Shown here piece after piece: positions 30,772 through 42,500 of a stretch of DNA of 64,000 bases. The notes beneath the pieces are model-generated. The model worked only from the letters and a program-made list of their open reading frames with translations, was not told where the DNA came from and ran no database searches. The DNA lies in contig JAKTTT010000002.1 in assembly GCA_030581615.1 (NCBI GenBank), positions 434,001 to 498,000 on the forward strand, read 5' to 3'. Source of the DNA: Alloascoidea africana. Its lineage: Eukaryota; Ascomycota; Alloascoideomycetes; Alloascoideales; Alloascoideaceae. A program made the translations under genes and the position numbers. Numbering within the stretch: the first letter of the stretch is position 1; each line of letters starts with the position of its first letter.

Positions 30772-32529
30772 CTACACAATATAGTAATTCTCTGATGTCA
30801 AAGTGGCCACTTTTGTAAACTCAACAGATTCTCCTCCATTCGTGGTGCCAACAACATCAACAATTCCAACTTTACCAAGAGACAATCCTTCAATGTCTTC
30901 ATCTTTTAGCAAACTATCAAACTGGACTTGTATAGGGAAAAACTCATCTTCTTCGTCTGCCTCTGCCGTGAAACTGAAAGAACCACTGGACTCCTCCTCA
31001 TTGGGAGATACCTTCTTTATGGTCCAGACCAAATGCTGATCATGGTGTGAGTAGTCGCTGTTATCATCTGGGTCGCTTGTAACGTGGACGTTCGCAGTGG
31101 TTAGAGGAATGTAAACTTGAACATTTTCTAGCGTTGTCTCAACGCTGTCCCCTATCTCATACTCTATTGTAACGTCAAAGAAGCCGGGATCAGAAGATGA
31201 GAGCCAAACATTGAACAATATGGGCACAATGCTGGAGTCATCTGATTTTCTCGTGGATTTCCATCTTAAAACACCAATCTTTTGATCATTTGATGGGAAT
31301 GCCTTGCTTGGATCTTTCAAGCCGATCGTATGGTCATGGGCAAATGCAGCGCGATCCACGTTTGGATGTGTCTTGTACTGGGCTCCAACACTTGACTGGC
31401 CCTCTGCTTTGGTAATCAACTTGATATGTGCCAGGTCAGAATCAATGATCCGAAGTTGAAGGTCGCCCTTGACTTCGGAAGATTGGACAGTACCATCACG
31501 ATTAATTTCGGCAGAGATCTTTTCCACAATTGTCACTAAAATGCCTTCATTCTGTACCTCTTCTGGCTCAGGAATGCTGGCCGCGACAGCAGGCTCGTGG
31601 TTCTGTGCTTGTAGAGGAGTAGCAGCTTGGAAGGAGGATAGCAATGGAGAGTTATCTCCATCATCAACACCAGAGTCGTAAATATTCGTCTTCTTCTTAC
31701 CCAGTTGAAGGCCTTTCCCACGAGGAGCAACTTTGGGTTTTGACGGAATAGATGATGTGGGTTGAGCATCATAGACTGGTGTGGGGGTAGAATACGAACT
31801 TTTGATAGAACCTCCTCCCAAGCCGCTGCCTCCACCAAATCCACCAGAATTGGATCCAAAACCCTGTCTGGCTTGCTTTTCCTTGAGGTGCTGGAACTCT
31901 CTTGCTTTGCGTTTTCTTTCCTCTGCAGCTTCCAATTCCTTGTTACGTTCAATAATCTCCTGGATCTTTTCTTCATGACTGTCCATCTCCAAAAACGTAA
32001 TAACCTGATCCTGTGTCAACTTCTCGTTATAACCCAGGGAGATAATCTCATCAAATGCGCTCAGGACCTCAAAAACATTGTCTACAATTCTTTTTTCATC
32101 GACTTGGTTTCGAACTAGTGAGGTGACTGATTGTGCCAATAGATGTAAAGTGTCAATGTCTTGTAAAATGTTTGACTGCCGGTTTGTAATGAGAATAATG
32201 TACAGCTCTTCTAAAGGTTGGTAGACATATCGCACATTTTCAGCCTCTACTGTTGTGTGTTGAGAGCTGGTGCTCCTCAATTGTGGGAATGCCGCCAATA
32301 AAGCAGTAACTCTCCCTTTTGAAAGATCTCGAAATTGACGAGACAGAATTGCTTTCCCACTTCTGGTACATATTGAAGCGGCAAGAACGGTCTAAAAAAG
32401 GCCAAACAAACATATCAAAAGGTCAGCATAAGTTTTTCATCAGTTTCCATCATCAGTTCTGAGAATGCGCTGTCATTTAACTGAACAGGATTGTAAGTGC
32501 TTGCTGGAACACAGAAAGAAACTCACCAT
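30772..32529 (-). CDS. RET2: Delta subunit of the COPI coatomer (Ret2)
   Basis: Two exons, 32527-32529 and 30772-32391, encode 540 residues (yeast Ret2 has 546). The first exon is only the ATG, followed at once by the donor GTGAGT. A 135-bp intron ends TTTTTTAG, and exon 2 begins ACC GTT CTT, giving MTVLAASICTRSGKAILSRQFRDLSK, the canonical Ret2 start. This makes the splice very secure. Delta-COP is part of the COPI coat that forms Golgi-to-ER vesicles. The longin-like domain covers residues 1-140, a charged helix (EAAEERKRKAREFQ) and Gly/Ser-rich linker follow, and the C-terminal mu-homology domain starts near residue 290 (EGILVTIVEKISAEINRDG). It is divergent from RIO2, with 375 bp between them. 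Confidence 0.96.
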
Positions 32530-32785
32530 CTTATCTAAGGAACGTAATCAAAACCAACCAAACTGCTGAAATAAACGATGTATCTGTGAACAAAATTACG
32601 CTGGGCTGAGACCGAATAAAGCAATTGTGGTAATCCTCCAGATGGTGGCCGAGACTTGATTGAAGCTACGCTGGGAGGTTTCCACTCTGTGCCGCTGAAG
32701 ACTCGAAACGTGTCTTTAAAAATATATCAGCGTAAATATCAAACCTCAAGCGTATATTTAGGAATGTGTTTTTACCAACATAAAG

Positions 32786-32793
32786 CCGGGTAA
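32786..32793. promoter_or_regulatory. Reb1-like site in the RET2/RIO2 divergent promoter
   Basis: CCGGGTAA, the reverse complement of the Reb1 core, lies 112 bp upstream of the RIO2 ATG inside the shared promoter. It recurs in three other promoters of the window. Reb1-type factors keep divergent promoters free of nucleosomes. Confidence 0.5.
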
Positions 32794-32904
32794 TATTTTG
32801 CAAATCTGCAGCGTTTGTGGAAACTGAAGAAAAAAAAAAGTAGAGCATGAGATTTGGTCTCGTTTAATCTATTCGCATTTCTCCCAATTTAAAGCCTCGT
32901 AATC

Positions 32905-34191
32905 ATGAAGTTCGATACGACTCATATCAGGTATCTTACCTCAGATGACTTTAGAATTCTTACCGCTGTAGAACAAGGTTCTAGAAACCACGAAGTCGTC
33001 CCCACAAACTTGATACATCAGATAGGCCATCTCAGGAACAGATCCGCGACTTCGAAGGCTATCAACAATCTAGCAAAAACGAAATTGATAAACTCACCAA
33101 GAAACTCAAGCTACGACGGTTTCAGACTATCGTATCTCGGATTTGACTACTTGGCTATGAACAGTATGACAAAGAGAGTATTGGACCTAACGACACAACC
33201 AAGAGAAATTGGCCAGGGTAAAGAGAGTGAAGTATACCAATGTGTGGTTAAAGGGGAAGAGCATGCGGTTTTAAAGATCCATCGACTCGGTCGGGTTTCC
33301 TTCCGCACGGTAAAGAGAAACAGAGACTATTTGCGGAATAGAAAGACAAAAAACTGGATGTACTTGAGTCGGCTTGCAGCTGAAAAGGAATATCTATTTA
33401 TGACTGCCCTTTTCGAAGAGGGATTCGACGTTCCCAAGCCAATAGATTACTCAAGGCATTGTGTGATAATGGAAAAGATTGATGGATTTCCAATGCGACA
33501 GCTGTCAGAGTACGCTAACCACGAAGAGCTTTATTCTGAGCTAATGAACTTTCTTGTAAAGCTCGCCAACAATGGACTTATTCATTGTGATTATAATGAA
33601 TTCAATATAATGATAAGAGACGATATCCCAGAAAACGACGACAAGAGTCCTTTTGTCGTTATAGATTTCCCACAATGTATATCTGTTGAGCATGTCGATG
33701 CTGAGAGATATTTCAAACGAGATGTTGACTGTATTCGGCTGTTTTTTAAGAAAAAGTTTAACTATGCACCAGAAAATGAAAAGTCATCGATGTATGTTGA
33801 TACAACTGGCTATGGGGAGGGCTATAAGTACGCTTATCCTGATTTTAAGAGAGATATAAAGCGGGTTGCCCAGCTTGATTTACAAGTGGAGGCGAGTGGA
33901 TTTAATAAGAAAAAGGCTAAAGAGTTTGAAAAGGCAATTCAGCAGTCCAGAGAGGAAGGTGAACGTGGACAAGAGGAAGGCGAAAGGTTTGAATATGAAT
34001 CTGATTATGACTCTCAGGAAGATTATGAGGAAGAGGATGAAGATGAAGATGAAGCCGAAAGTTCGAATCCTGATGAAGATGTATCTTTGGAAGAAGAGAA
34101 CGAGAAAATTGTGGATATTCTAACCTCTGGGGTTAAGGAATTGAAAATGGATAAACTGGGGAATTATATACTGGATTCTGAAGATAAATAG
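32905..34191 (+). CDS. RIO2: Rio2 atypical kinase/ATPase, 40S maturation
   Basis: A 428-residue protein (yeast Rio2 has 425), ATG at 32905, no intron. Rio2 binds the pre-40S particle and its ATPase cycle drives late 18S rRNA maturation. The N-terminal winged helix is at residues 1-90 (MKFDTTHIRYLTSDDFRIL is the family start). The RIO kinase domain follows, with nucleotide loop GQGKESEVY, the Lys of VLKIHRLGR, the catalytic loop HCDYNEFNIMI (Asp and Asn) and the metal-binding VIDFPQ. The C-terminal ~100 residues include long acidic runs (DYEEEDEDEDEAE), also usual for Rio2. It shares a 375-bp divergent promoter with RET2. Confidence 0.97.
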   Translation: MKFDTTHIRYLTSDDFRILTAVEQGSRNHEVVPTNLIHQIGHLRNRSATSKAINNLAKTKLINSPRNSSYDGFRLSYLGFDYLAMNSMTKRVLDLTTQPREIGQGKESEVYQCVVKGEEHAVLKIHRLGRVSFRTVKRNRDYLRNRKTKNWMYLSRLAAEKEYLFMTALFEEGFDVPKPIDYSRHCVIMEKIDGFPMRQLSEYANHEELYSELMNFLVKLANNGLIHCDYNEFNIMIRDDIPENDDKSPFVVIDFPQCISVEHVDAERYFKRDVDCIRLFFKKKFNYAPENEKSSMYVDTTGYGEGYKYAYPDFKRDIKRVAQLDLQVEASGFNKKKAKEFEKAIQQSREEGERGQEEGERFEYESDYDSQEDYEEEDEDEDEAESSNPDEDVSLEEENEKIVDILTSGVKELKMDKLGNYILDSEDK

Positions 34192-34972
34192 AAGTATTCA
34201 AGCGTTTTCTTTGATGGATCGACACTTCAGTTGATCATAATAAAACGGGCATGACAGTATCGAGCCTACCAGTGACCTGCTCTAGTCTTTACAGGGTTGC
34301 CTTGTTGGTAAATCTATCAGGGGTTTCTCTTTTTCTTTCCTTTATCTAGTGAAGCGCTATCTTGAGTCTATAGTTGTGGATGCCGAGGAAAATACTACAT
34401 GATTCAGAAAAGATTTATCTAATCGCTCGTTAGATAACCGGTGTCTCAGTGGAGCGATTGTAAAGACTTGAGGTCTTTCAAAACTACTGGGTATGGCAAA
34501 TAGGGCAACAATTTGCCGATCTTTCAGAGCCTGTTGATCAGGCTGGCTTAAATCATTGTTTGGGGCAGCTCATTTTCTATCAACTAAGGATGAAGAGAAA
34601 ACAAATTCCTTCTATTTTGCAAGCAGGATTTTCAATTACAATCAATCTGTCAAAATGCCAGTGGCACTCGTAGTTAGACTAAGCTGCTTGCAGATTTCAT
34701 GAAGCAAACATTAACTGAAATCCTGGTCTGACATATGATACATAGGATAGCATAGACCTATTTGGTTTTCTGAGAATAGAATAGAAGTCAGATACCGAAG
34801 GAATGCTTGGATTAATGAAGATCCATAGTTTTACCAGTGGGAAATAATAAACCTTTTTAAACTGTGGAACTTTGATGCCCTTGAGCTGAGCTGGCTGCTT
34901 CCCGGACTTTTGTGCCCATCCTCTTCCAAGCAACCTAAATGCTCCATTCTTCGTTTCTCTATCTCGCCGAAC
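34192..34972. other. Intergenic region
   Basis: About 780 bp, AT-rich, with no gene or RNA that I recognise. A minus-strand frame at 34697-34933 lacks an ATG start and any family feature. Confidence 0.5.
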
Positions 34973-36013
34973 ATGAATCCTGTATTCTATAGACTAACTG
35001 AAAATGTCCAGCTGACCGCGTCTGGGATATTGATCAGGGCGGCAATCATGGCGGGTATAACTACAGTGGCCCATAAGCGAAAGTCTTTGACGCCACTAGG
35101 TGTGTTGTCCGCATTCGTTGTTGGAGTTATCCACTGTTTTTCTCCCACCCTACTCTACATCAATCTGCTGGTCTTCTTTTTCATTACAGGCACTCTTTTC
35201 ACTAAGTTTAAAAAGAAAGTGAAGGATGGTCTTTTCGAGGTAGTGCACGCCAGTCGTGGTACTGAGAAGGGGGAAGCGAAATTAGGTCGCTCTGGATCTG
35301 GAGCTGAACCATCAACCTCCAGAACACATATCCAAGTATTTGCAAACTCCTTAGTTGCAACCCTGTTAATCCTGATCCAGGTATTTTTGCTGCCAGCTGT
35401 TGCAGACATCAAGACAGCACAGCGTGTGAGTCACTATCTTACTGTTGGTATTGTGTCCCACTACGCCGCAACCACCGCAGATACTCTGTCCTCGGAACTC
35501 GGAGTTTTATCCAAATCACAACCAATTTTCATTCTTAATCTCCGACCATGTCCAACAGGAACGAACGGGGGCGTGTCAGCGTTTGGATTGTTTACTGGTT
35601 TTACTGGCGCTTTAAGTGTGGGGGTTCTAAGCTTTTTCCACACTTCAGTCTTTTCACAACGAGATTTAGGTGGAATTGAAATAGGGGCTATCAGCGTGAG
35701 CAATAGCTGGATTAGATATGCCTTTGTGCTATACATTGGCATCATTGGCCTCTTGGGGAGCTTGATTGATTCTGCGCTGGGAGCAGTTTTCCAAAAATCT
35801 GTTGTTTCCGCAACGTCAGGAAAGATTATCGAAGTTGAAGGAGGATACAAGTTTGACGATGTCCCTCTAAATGAAGAAACAATGCAGAAATCGGACATAA
35901 AAGTTATCTCTGGAGAGTTGAATCTACTTAGTAACAATAGTGTCAACCTTTTGATGGCGGGACTAGCATCTTTAGCCGGCATGGTAGGCGCCTACTTCTG
36001 GCTGGCATTATAA
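34973..36013 (+). CDS. TMEM19/DUF92-family integral membrane protein
   Basis: A 346-residue multispan membrane protein with the first ATG at 34973. Hydrophobic helices recur throughout (ILIRAAIMAGITTV, LGVLSAFVVGVIHCF, LLYINLLVFFFITGTLF, VATLLILIQVFLLPAV, and a last one near the C-terminus). The DUF92 signature is visible: GTNGGVSAFGLFTGFTGAL, preceded by YAATTADTLSSELG, with the conserved Asp in a membrane segment. DUF92/TMEM19 proteins resemble CDP-alcohol or isoprenoid-phosphate kinases such as plant VTE6, but the function of the fungal member is not established. No intron. Confidence 0.88.
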   Translation: MNPVFYRLTENVQLTASGILIRAAIMAGITTVAHKRKSLTPLGVLSAFVVGVIHCFSPTLLYINLLVFFFITGTLFTKFKKKVKDGLFEVVHASRGTEKGEAKLGRSGSGAEPSTSRTHIQVFANSLVATLLILIQVFLLPAVADIKTAQRVSHYLTVGIVSHYAATTADTLSSELGVLSKSQPIFILNLRPCPTGTNGGVSAFGLFTGFTGALSVGVLSFFHTSVFSQRDLGGIEIGAISVSNSWIRYAFVLYIGIIGLLGSLIDSALGAVFQKSVVSATSGKIIEVEGGYKFDDVPLNEETMQKSDIKVISGELNLLSNNSVNLLMAGLASLAGMVGAYFWLAL

Positions 36014-36434
36014 TAAGATAAGAAATAGCCACCATGAATATTCCATAGTTCTATTATTATTTACTGAGTTTCATTTGAGACGTATGTGACTCCAGAGGAA
36101 TAAGCCTTAGATTCCTTTTCAGACTGTGGGGAGAAGAAAGTAAGATTTACGGAAGTTTGTGGAGGGACTTCCGGGAAAGTGTAAAAATTCACAGCGGGAA
36201 CTAACCACAGTCGATTCACTTCTTGAAGTGTAGTCAGGACTTTTCTACTTCCCCCCGCTGAAGCTCATCTGTGTACTCAGGGTTAGAATCTTTTGGTTAT
36301 TAGTTTATTCTGGTATGAGTTGTTCAGGTTCATGCGATTATCCTTTAGAAAGAAAACAATCACTAACTAAAATGGCAGAGCATCCTTAAATTTCATCACA
36401 ACTCTTACATCCTTCATCAGAGATATACAACAAA
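36014..36434. other. Intergenic region upstream of TIM23
   Basis: About 420 bp. GGAGGGACTTCCGGGAA near 36160 and CCCCCGCTGAAG near 36252 stand out as GC patches. No gene is seen. Confidence 0.5.
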
Positions 36435-37112
36435 ATGTCTTGGTTATTCGGCAAAAAATCGGATGCTCAAAGCGACTCTACTCTTTCAAGCTCCGTTAAT
36501 GACACTACGCAAAGTGAACAGCAGCAACAGGCTGCAGCCCAGGCAGTTCTTGGTTTTGATCCTTCCTCAGTTCAGGACGTTTCTTCCTTTCTGAATGCTG
36601 AAACGCTGGATGCTACAAATCTGCACCCCCTAGCTGGACTGGATAAGGGAATCGAATATTTTGACTTAGAAGATGATGCTCTCACCGATCTGTCTGGAGG
36701 ACAAGGCATTCTCCCCAGCCGAGGATGGACTGACGATCTCTGTTACGGAACAGGTACAGTCTATCTCCTAGGTTTAGGACTTGGTGGTGCTTATGGATTT
36801 GCAGAAGGTGTCCGAAATATCCCACCCAATGCGCCAGGAAAGATTAGATTGAACACAATATTGAATTCAGTAACAAAAAGAGGCCCATTTTTGGGAAATA
36901 ATGCTGGTGTGTTGGCCATCACCTACAATATAATCAACAGTTTGTTAGGAAACTTCCGAGGTAAGCACGATGATCTGAATTCAGTTGGTGCTGGAATGCT
37001 GGCCGGTGCCATTTTCAAATCCTCGAAGGGATTACGACCTATGGGTATTTCGAGCGGGCTAATGGGTCTCGCAGCCGGAACCTGGTGTCTCATAAAAAAG
37101 GCAATTGCATAA
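36435..37112 (+). CDS. TIM23: Mitochondrial inner-membrane translocase channel Tim23
   Basis: A 225-residue protein (yeast Tim23 has 222), ATG at 36435, no intron. It is the channel-forming core of the TIM23 complex that imports presequence proteins. The hydrophilic, Gln/Ser-rich receptor domain covers residues 1-95. The LPSRGWTDDLCYGTG block marks entry to the four-helix Tim17/22/23 domain. Glycine-rich helices follow (TVYLLGLGLGGAYGF and SVGAGMLAGAIFKSSKG), with the KRGPFLGNNAGVLA motif between. CTG codons here fall at positions where Leu is conserved, consistent with a standard code. Confidence 0.97.
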   Translation: MSWLFGKKSDAQSDSTLSSSVNDTTQSEQQQQAAAQAVLGFDPSSVQDVSSFLNAETLDATNLHPLAGLDKGIEYFDLEDDALTDLSGGQGILPSRGWTDDLCYGTGTVYLLGLGLGGAYGFAEGVRNIPPNAPGKIRLNTILNSVTKRGPFLGNNAGVLAITYNIINSLLGNFRGKHDDLNSVGAGMLAGAIFKSSKGLRPMGISSGLMGLAAGTWCLIKKAIA

Positions 37113-38803
37113 AGATGATTGTTAAGTAAGTGGGGAAGACAGGTCTAAGAGAAGTAGAGACACAAGGACAATATATTGGATCGATGAGATTTATCATCGC
37201 TGAAGACTTCCTTTCTCACTCAGGCGCACTAGAGATGCCAGAAGAACAGCATTCGGCGTTTTAGTGGGATGTGCTTGCAGATTTTCAAGAGTATTTTCGG
37301 CCATTTTTTATATCTTTGTTTTTCACTTTTTTTCTATTTTTTTTATGTCTTCTTCTCGGTATTAATATGAATCATTTCTTGTTCCCTTCTTTTTTCTTTC
37401 AATCATACTCGTATTTTCATTGTTCGGATTTATGTCATTCTGTAAATAGCATATATTGTCACAAATAAGAATAAGAATATACGTGTAAGACATGTGCAAG
37501 AAAGTAGCTACTCAGTAAAAGGCACACATTTCCTGACACTTTTTTTAGACCACGTCTGAAAACTGGTTCCTGTTAACGCATCAATCATGCTTATGACACC
37601 TCTCTCGCATCCCTAGAGCCAGCTGTAATCAGTGGAATCATAAAACAAAGATATGAAACTACAGAGAATGTTAATTTGTTTTTTATGTTGGTGGAATTTG
37701 ATCTATGGCTTAGAATATTGAAAAGAATAAATCACGAATTTGTAGTGAGTAATGAGCTATGCTCACGAAATAGAAGGAATACCCCAATTTTCTATGAGCT
37801 ACACAAAGTCCTCTTAGAAAAAGACAAAGAAGTGAGCATCAATGAATATGCCTCATCACAATGTCTAACCCTCTTCGAAAAGAAAAGACGAGAAAGGAGT
37901 GGGGAAAGTCGTAGAATTGGATTTTTTAAACGTGCGCCTGGACCATTTCACATACGAGTGGTTGGTATCAATCCTAAACCCTAACAGAGAGGAAGCAGTG
38001 GCAGTATTGCCATCAAGTTTCTATGAGTTATCGCAAAATGGTAACTAGAGTTGAAGCATGTAGAAAAAAAGCACTCTAGAGATTCCGTCGACAAGATGTT
38101 CATGCCTTTTCTCAATTGGGTCATTCTTATTGTCTCTAGTCGTCACAACCTCACAAGCAGACTGGGTCCAACCTCTTTCTTGCTATTTACTGTCAAGGGG
38201 CAGATGCAATTGTGGTAGCAAGAAAAATCAAAATTCTATGACTTAGGATAGGACTGTATACATAATTATCACTGGTTCATGTGGGCATTTCCTTTTTGAG
38301 GGCGCTTTCGGTTGATCTTTTGCCTACTTAGAGGCGCAAAAACCAGGAAACCGCTCAATTTGTCGCAACATGTGCATCATCGTCTCACTCTCGGTTATCA
38401 ATACAAGACCTCATGACCAGTCTAGACTTTACCTGGAGGTTTTATTTGAATAGTTGGAGTTTCAACTGCTTATTCTGATCATAACCACCGGTCGGGTTAC
38501 AGATCTCCGTGCGAGAAGCATCTTCGGAAAGAAGACTTCTCACTGGTACCAGTCGTCAAGATTGGCAGTTTGGGGGTATCTGTAAAGCACATTGAAGTTC
38601 TTTTTATGTCACTTCTGTCCCGAAGAATAAGGACATCACAAAAGTTTGTTAACTACACACTAACAAATACAACCATGATAAACAGCTATAGAAAGTTGAA
38701 GAGACTCCTAGAGTGTTTGCAAACAAATGAGGCATTTCAATAAATATTTTCACAAAAGCTAGGATCAACACAAAGTCGGTCCAAAGCTTTGGGTAATAGT
38801 TGA
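37113..38803. other. Gene-poor convergent spacer with one weak ORF
   Basis: A 1.7-kb interval between convergent genes. The only ATG-started frame of note is 37685-37984 (99 codons, plus strand), a basic peptide with no family likeness; its chance of being real is low. The remainder has A/T-rich runs and no recognised RNA. Confidence 0.45.
37685..37984 (+). CDS. Small ORF of doubtful status
   Basis: Ninety-nine codons from ATG at 37685. The peptide is Arg/Glu/Lys-rich (KKRRERSGESRRIGF) with no signal, membrane helix or known motif. It is the longest ATG-initiated frame in the spacer behind TIM23. It could be a short lineage-specific gene or chance. Confidence 0.2.
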   Translation: MLVEFDLWLRILKRINHEFVVSNELCSRNRRNTPIFYELHKVLLEKDKEVSINEYASSQCLTLFEKKRRERSGESRRIGFFKRAPGPFHIRVVGINPKP

Positions 38804-39553
38804 TCAATTTAACTTTTCATAACAGTTCAGTGAGTCAAGTGATAGGCCAGCGACTCTTTTCAGTGACTCGTAGAGCTGCCTATCATTTATTCTTAAACGA
38901 ATGATACCACACCTTGGACTGCCGCCTTCTACTTCTCCATTATCGTAGTCAACCTCAGCGTCACAGTTCTCAAACTCTTTTGGGTTCTGATCGTAATCAA
39001 TTTCTTCTTCACTATAGATGTTTGTAAAAGAGATATCCTCAAGGTCACAACCAAGCGCTATCGCATAAGACTGACGAAGCTGTCTCAAGACAGAGACAGT
39101 ATTCATGTTCACGTGAAAAGCTGTTCCCATTCTCTTGAACCCATGTGGGCCCCATACTTCTATCCGGTAAAGTGTTGGCTCTTCTCCGGTCAAAGGGATG
39201 ATGTCTTTGTAAAAAGGAAACGATGTAATAAACTTTCCATCTTCAATGCTTTCGATAGCCCTCTGTCTCAATTGCGCCCTCTCTACGTCTATCTGCTTTC
39301 TGTGTACATGAGCCTGACTTGCCAAATCTCTTTTGTTGAAGTTACAGATAGAAACTGCTTTTCTCTTCTTGCCGTTATTAACTTGACAATATTCTCTACT
39401 TTGGGTCCCAAAGGTTGCCTCCTGAATTGCGAGCTTTGCCTTAAGAACTGTTATTTCTTCCTCTAATTGATTGATCTTTTTGGACTTTTTAGCAAAGTTC
39501 TTGGAGAGTAACATTAGAACCTCATTGTCGTTGGTGTCAATTAATGAACTCAT
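38804..39553 (-). CDS. Coiled-coil protein of unknown function
   Basis: A 249-residue protein, ATG at 39553, single exon. Residues 10-45 form a probable coiled coil (LSKNFAKKSKKINQLEEEITVLKAK). A basic linker (NNGKKRKAVSICNF) and a compact mixed alpha/beta region of about 130 residues follow, starting FYKDIIPLTGEEPTLYRIEVWGP. Near residues 195-215 an acidic stretch interrupts it (SEEEIDYDQNPKEFENCDAEVDYD). An N-terminal coiled coil plus a small globular C-terminal domain is seen in kinetochore and monopolin-type proteins such as Csm1, but I see no diagnostic residue and do not assign it. It is isolated between two gene-poor spacers. Confidence 0.7.
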   Translation of the reverse strand: MSSLIDTNDNEVLMLLSKNFAKKSKKINQLEEEITVLKAKLAIQEATFGTQSREYCQVNNGKKRKAVSICNFNKRDLASQAHVHRKQIDVERAQLRQRAIESIEDGKFITSFPFYKDIIPLTGEEPTLYRIEVWGPHGFKRMGTAFHVNMNTVSVLRQLRQSYAIALGCDLEDISFTNIYSEEEIDYDQNPKEFENCDAEVDYDNGEVEGGSPRCGIIRLRINDRQLYESLKRVAGLSLDSLNCYEKLN

Positions 39554-42500
39554 AGCGCACTAGTACTATCGAATGATGTGTACCAGGGGGGCAGACCTTC
39601 ATCAAACCATCAACGATAGCTATCAGGTATTCCCCCCCTCTAGGGTTTGCATCAACACCAACATCAGTATTAATAACCTTGATCAAGTATCTTGTTACCC
39701 TCCTGCTTTGCTCAATTTAGTGAATGATCTGGTATTACGTCATGTCGGCGTAAAATAATCCGGATATGTGTAGAGAAATTCATGTAGATCGAGATCGATC
39801 TACGGTATTATCGATCGATGAACATCAAATTACCTTGGGCATGGCAAAAAAGGGTGTTTCGGTCGTGTAACACGAAATGTATTCTGTACAAGTATACAGA
39901 CACTCAGAACCAAGATTGGACCATTTGAGATAGGAACATGAAGAAATCTACAATACCTTAAGCCAAGTAAAACTCGGTTAAAGTGGTACAAAGTAATCTC
40001 AGACACTAGATGACCGACTTCCTTTAAACCATTTCCTCCGATAAAATAATATAAACCCGGTTGTATTGTGCACACTAGAAATGCAGATCAACATCTTAAA
40101 TTTTCAATAACAATTGGCGGAAAAGAACAGTTTCCTGACCAACACAGCTCAGAGCTAGCATATTCAACGAGAAGCGCCCACTTAATGCCAACTAGATGCC
40201 CATTGACTATTTTCACATGAAAATCCCTTTATGAATCAATGAATAAGCCTCGATAATAGAATGGTTGAAATAATAAGTGCAACTCCGAACATGTCGCTAG
40301 AGTGATAGGGTAAAGTTGGCGAGAAAACAAACAGGGCTGGGAAACTTAGATCTGGTAGAATTGCTGGTCCATCACCTCCGAGGATACTGGCCTCCTTGAC
40401 TGACTTCCACAACAGGCAAGCCCCTCTTTTAAGTTCATATCTGAGCCTTTCTTTGGCAAGACGTCGCGAAGGGTTTTGTTTCTACCTCCAAATCTGAATT
40501 GCATTTTGTGCTCTGCAATCCAATAGAACTTTCAGCTTGCCAACATGATAGAGTCCGAGGATTAAGGCGATTGGTTCTACTAGACATGCTCAGTGGTAAG
40601 AGAGCTTTTAGGCCATGACTGTAACCCAAAAGGTTCATGTAACTCGAGCAAAAGCAAAAATGCGTTTCCCTGTCCACTGCAAACGTTACTCTAACAAAAC
40701 ATTGAACAGGACATTTTATTATACCTTTGTTTTGGAAATTGCGAGCATAGTAAGTTAGATCTAACAAATTCCTGTTATAGATTTTGCTTCTGTAAAAAAC
40801 ATGTTCACGGATTAACATCCATTTCTTCCTGATTTGGCAACCATCAGCCAAATATAGTGGTTTGTTCCGGTTGAATGCTGGGTAATGAAAGAGTATAAAA
40901 AAGAGTAATCTGAATTTGATGCTCTTTTCTGCCTGGCGCTTATCGTTTATTTTCTGTTGAACAGCCTGTGTATTGTAGAGCAGGAAGTTTGGGATGATAT
41001 GAACGCCTCCTACTTCTGCCAAGTTTCAAACTTGTCTCAATCAAAAACATTGGCAAACACTTTTCAGTAGTTGGGCAAGTCCTGAAAGGTTTAGAATTCT
41101 GCCAAATAGGATGTACATGATTGGGAGATATTTCTGGTAGCTATAGTAATCTTTGAAATGCAAAATAAAGTTCCTTCACTTTGAGTAGCTCGTATGCCGT
41201 GCAAATGATTGAGTGCTATTTTGAATTGCCATCCTTACTCCAGATTTAGTTGTTTCCTCCGAAAAGAAAGTAAGCTCTTCACTGAAAAGCCCAAGTTATT
41301 GACAGCAGATGGGTATCAATATCTCCATTTCTAGTATCCAAGTCTGATAAATTACTACCAATAATAAAAAATACCGGCTTAATTTCTTTTATATGCATCT
41401 ATATTCATTTCCTAAAGACATAATTCTGCTCTGTGGGCTTTTGACTGTTGATTGTGTGATGAATGTACTGTTGTCATTCATTATACGCAGCCATTCCTTA
41501 TGTTTTGGGGAAGAACGGCTGACGCTTTTTCAACGTTTTCTGAGGTACAATAACTTTATTCTCAGCAGTGGAACAATAGCTTTGCAGTTTAGGAATAGAA
41601 AATGCCTCGGACCTTCTCCAAGCCTTCTCTTTGCTTGATCGATTCTGCTATTCCTCGGGTGTGAGACCATCACTTGAACCTCATTTCGGGGATTCGGGTA
41701 GGCAAATAACGGGAGACTTATAGTCTAAGAACGGAATGTCATTTGGTCCCTAACACCGTTACCGACGGCGACATGTACTAAACATTACTTGGCAATTGAA
41801 CTGCAGTTTACTCTACACTGACGGCAGGATAGATAAATTCACCCTCTGATACATCCCTTCTCTTATGGAGGATAGCTACCTTGGCTGATAAGGAAAGCTG
41901 GAACATATTTTAGAGGTCCTAGTTCTTCCCGAAACTCCTCAAGAAACTTGTCCCTGTTCGCTATAGAGACCTTAGCATAGAAATAAGGACAGTATCTCTA
42001 TCCCCAGCAGAATTTTCCTCTCTATTCATAGCTATCTCAAAGGCTGGGATGTGAACCTTCTACTTTACTGTACTTATCAACTAGAAATAGATTCTCCCTC
42101 TGGAGAACATACTAAGCCGTTCCTGTCTTTTCAAGTCTCTTAAAATGATTCTTGTGAAATTCAGAGATCAGCTGAAGATGCAGGGACTCATTGTGCCAAT
42201 TTTTTATAGTGAAATTCCACAATGGCTATCGACAACATTTTTGAACAAGGCAACTAGATCAACTAGCTTTAGTGGCAAGTGCGTTTCTGTTGCTTCATGC
42301 TAGATACTATACAGGGCATATAGTTCATTAGTAAGTCACACTTGCTTCTTGTCCTCATCTGATGGAGAATAAACTCAAAGAAATTCTGAAATAATACTGC
42401 CAGTTAGTTTTAATTTGAGGATAAACACAAGACGCCCTGCCAATTACCAGTAATCTCTTAGAAGGGCAAAGCGAAAAGCATGAACCAATTAGGAGAATGA

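Noticed and set aside
40435-41022. 195-codon minus-strand open frame
   Set aside because: No ATG start at its 5' end and no domain-like features; could be a relic but cannot be supported.
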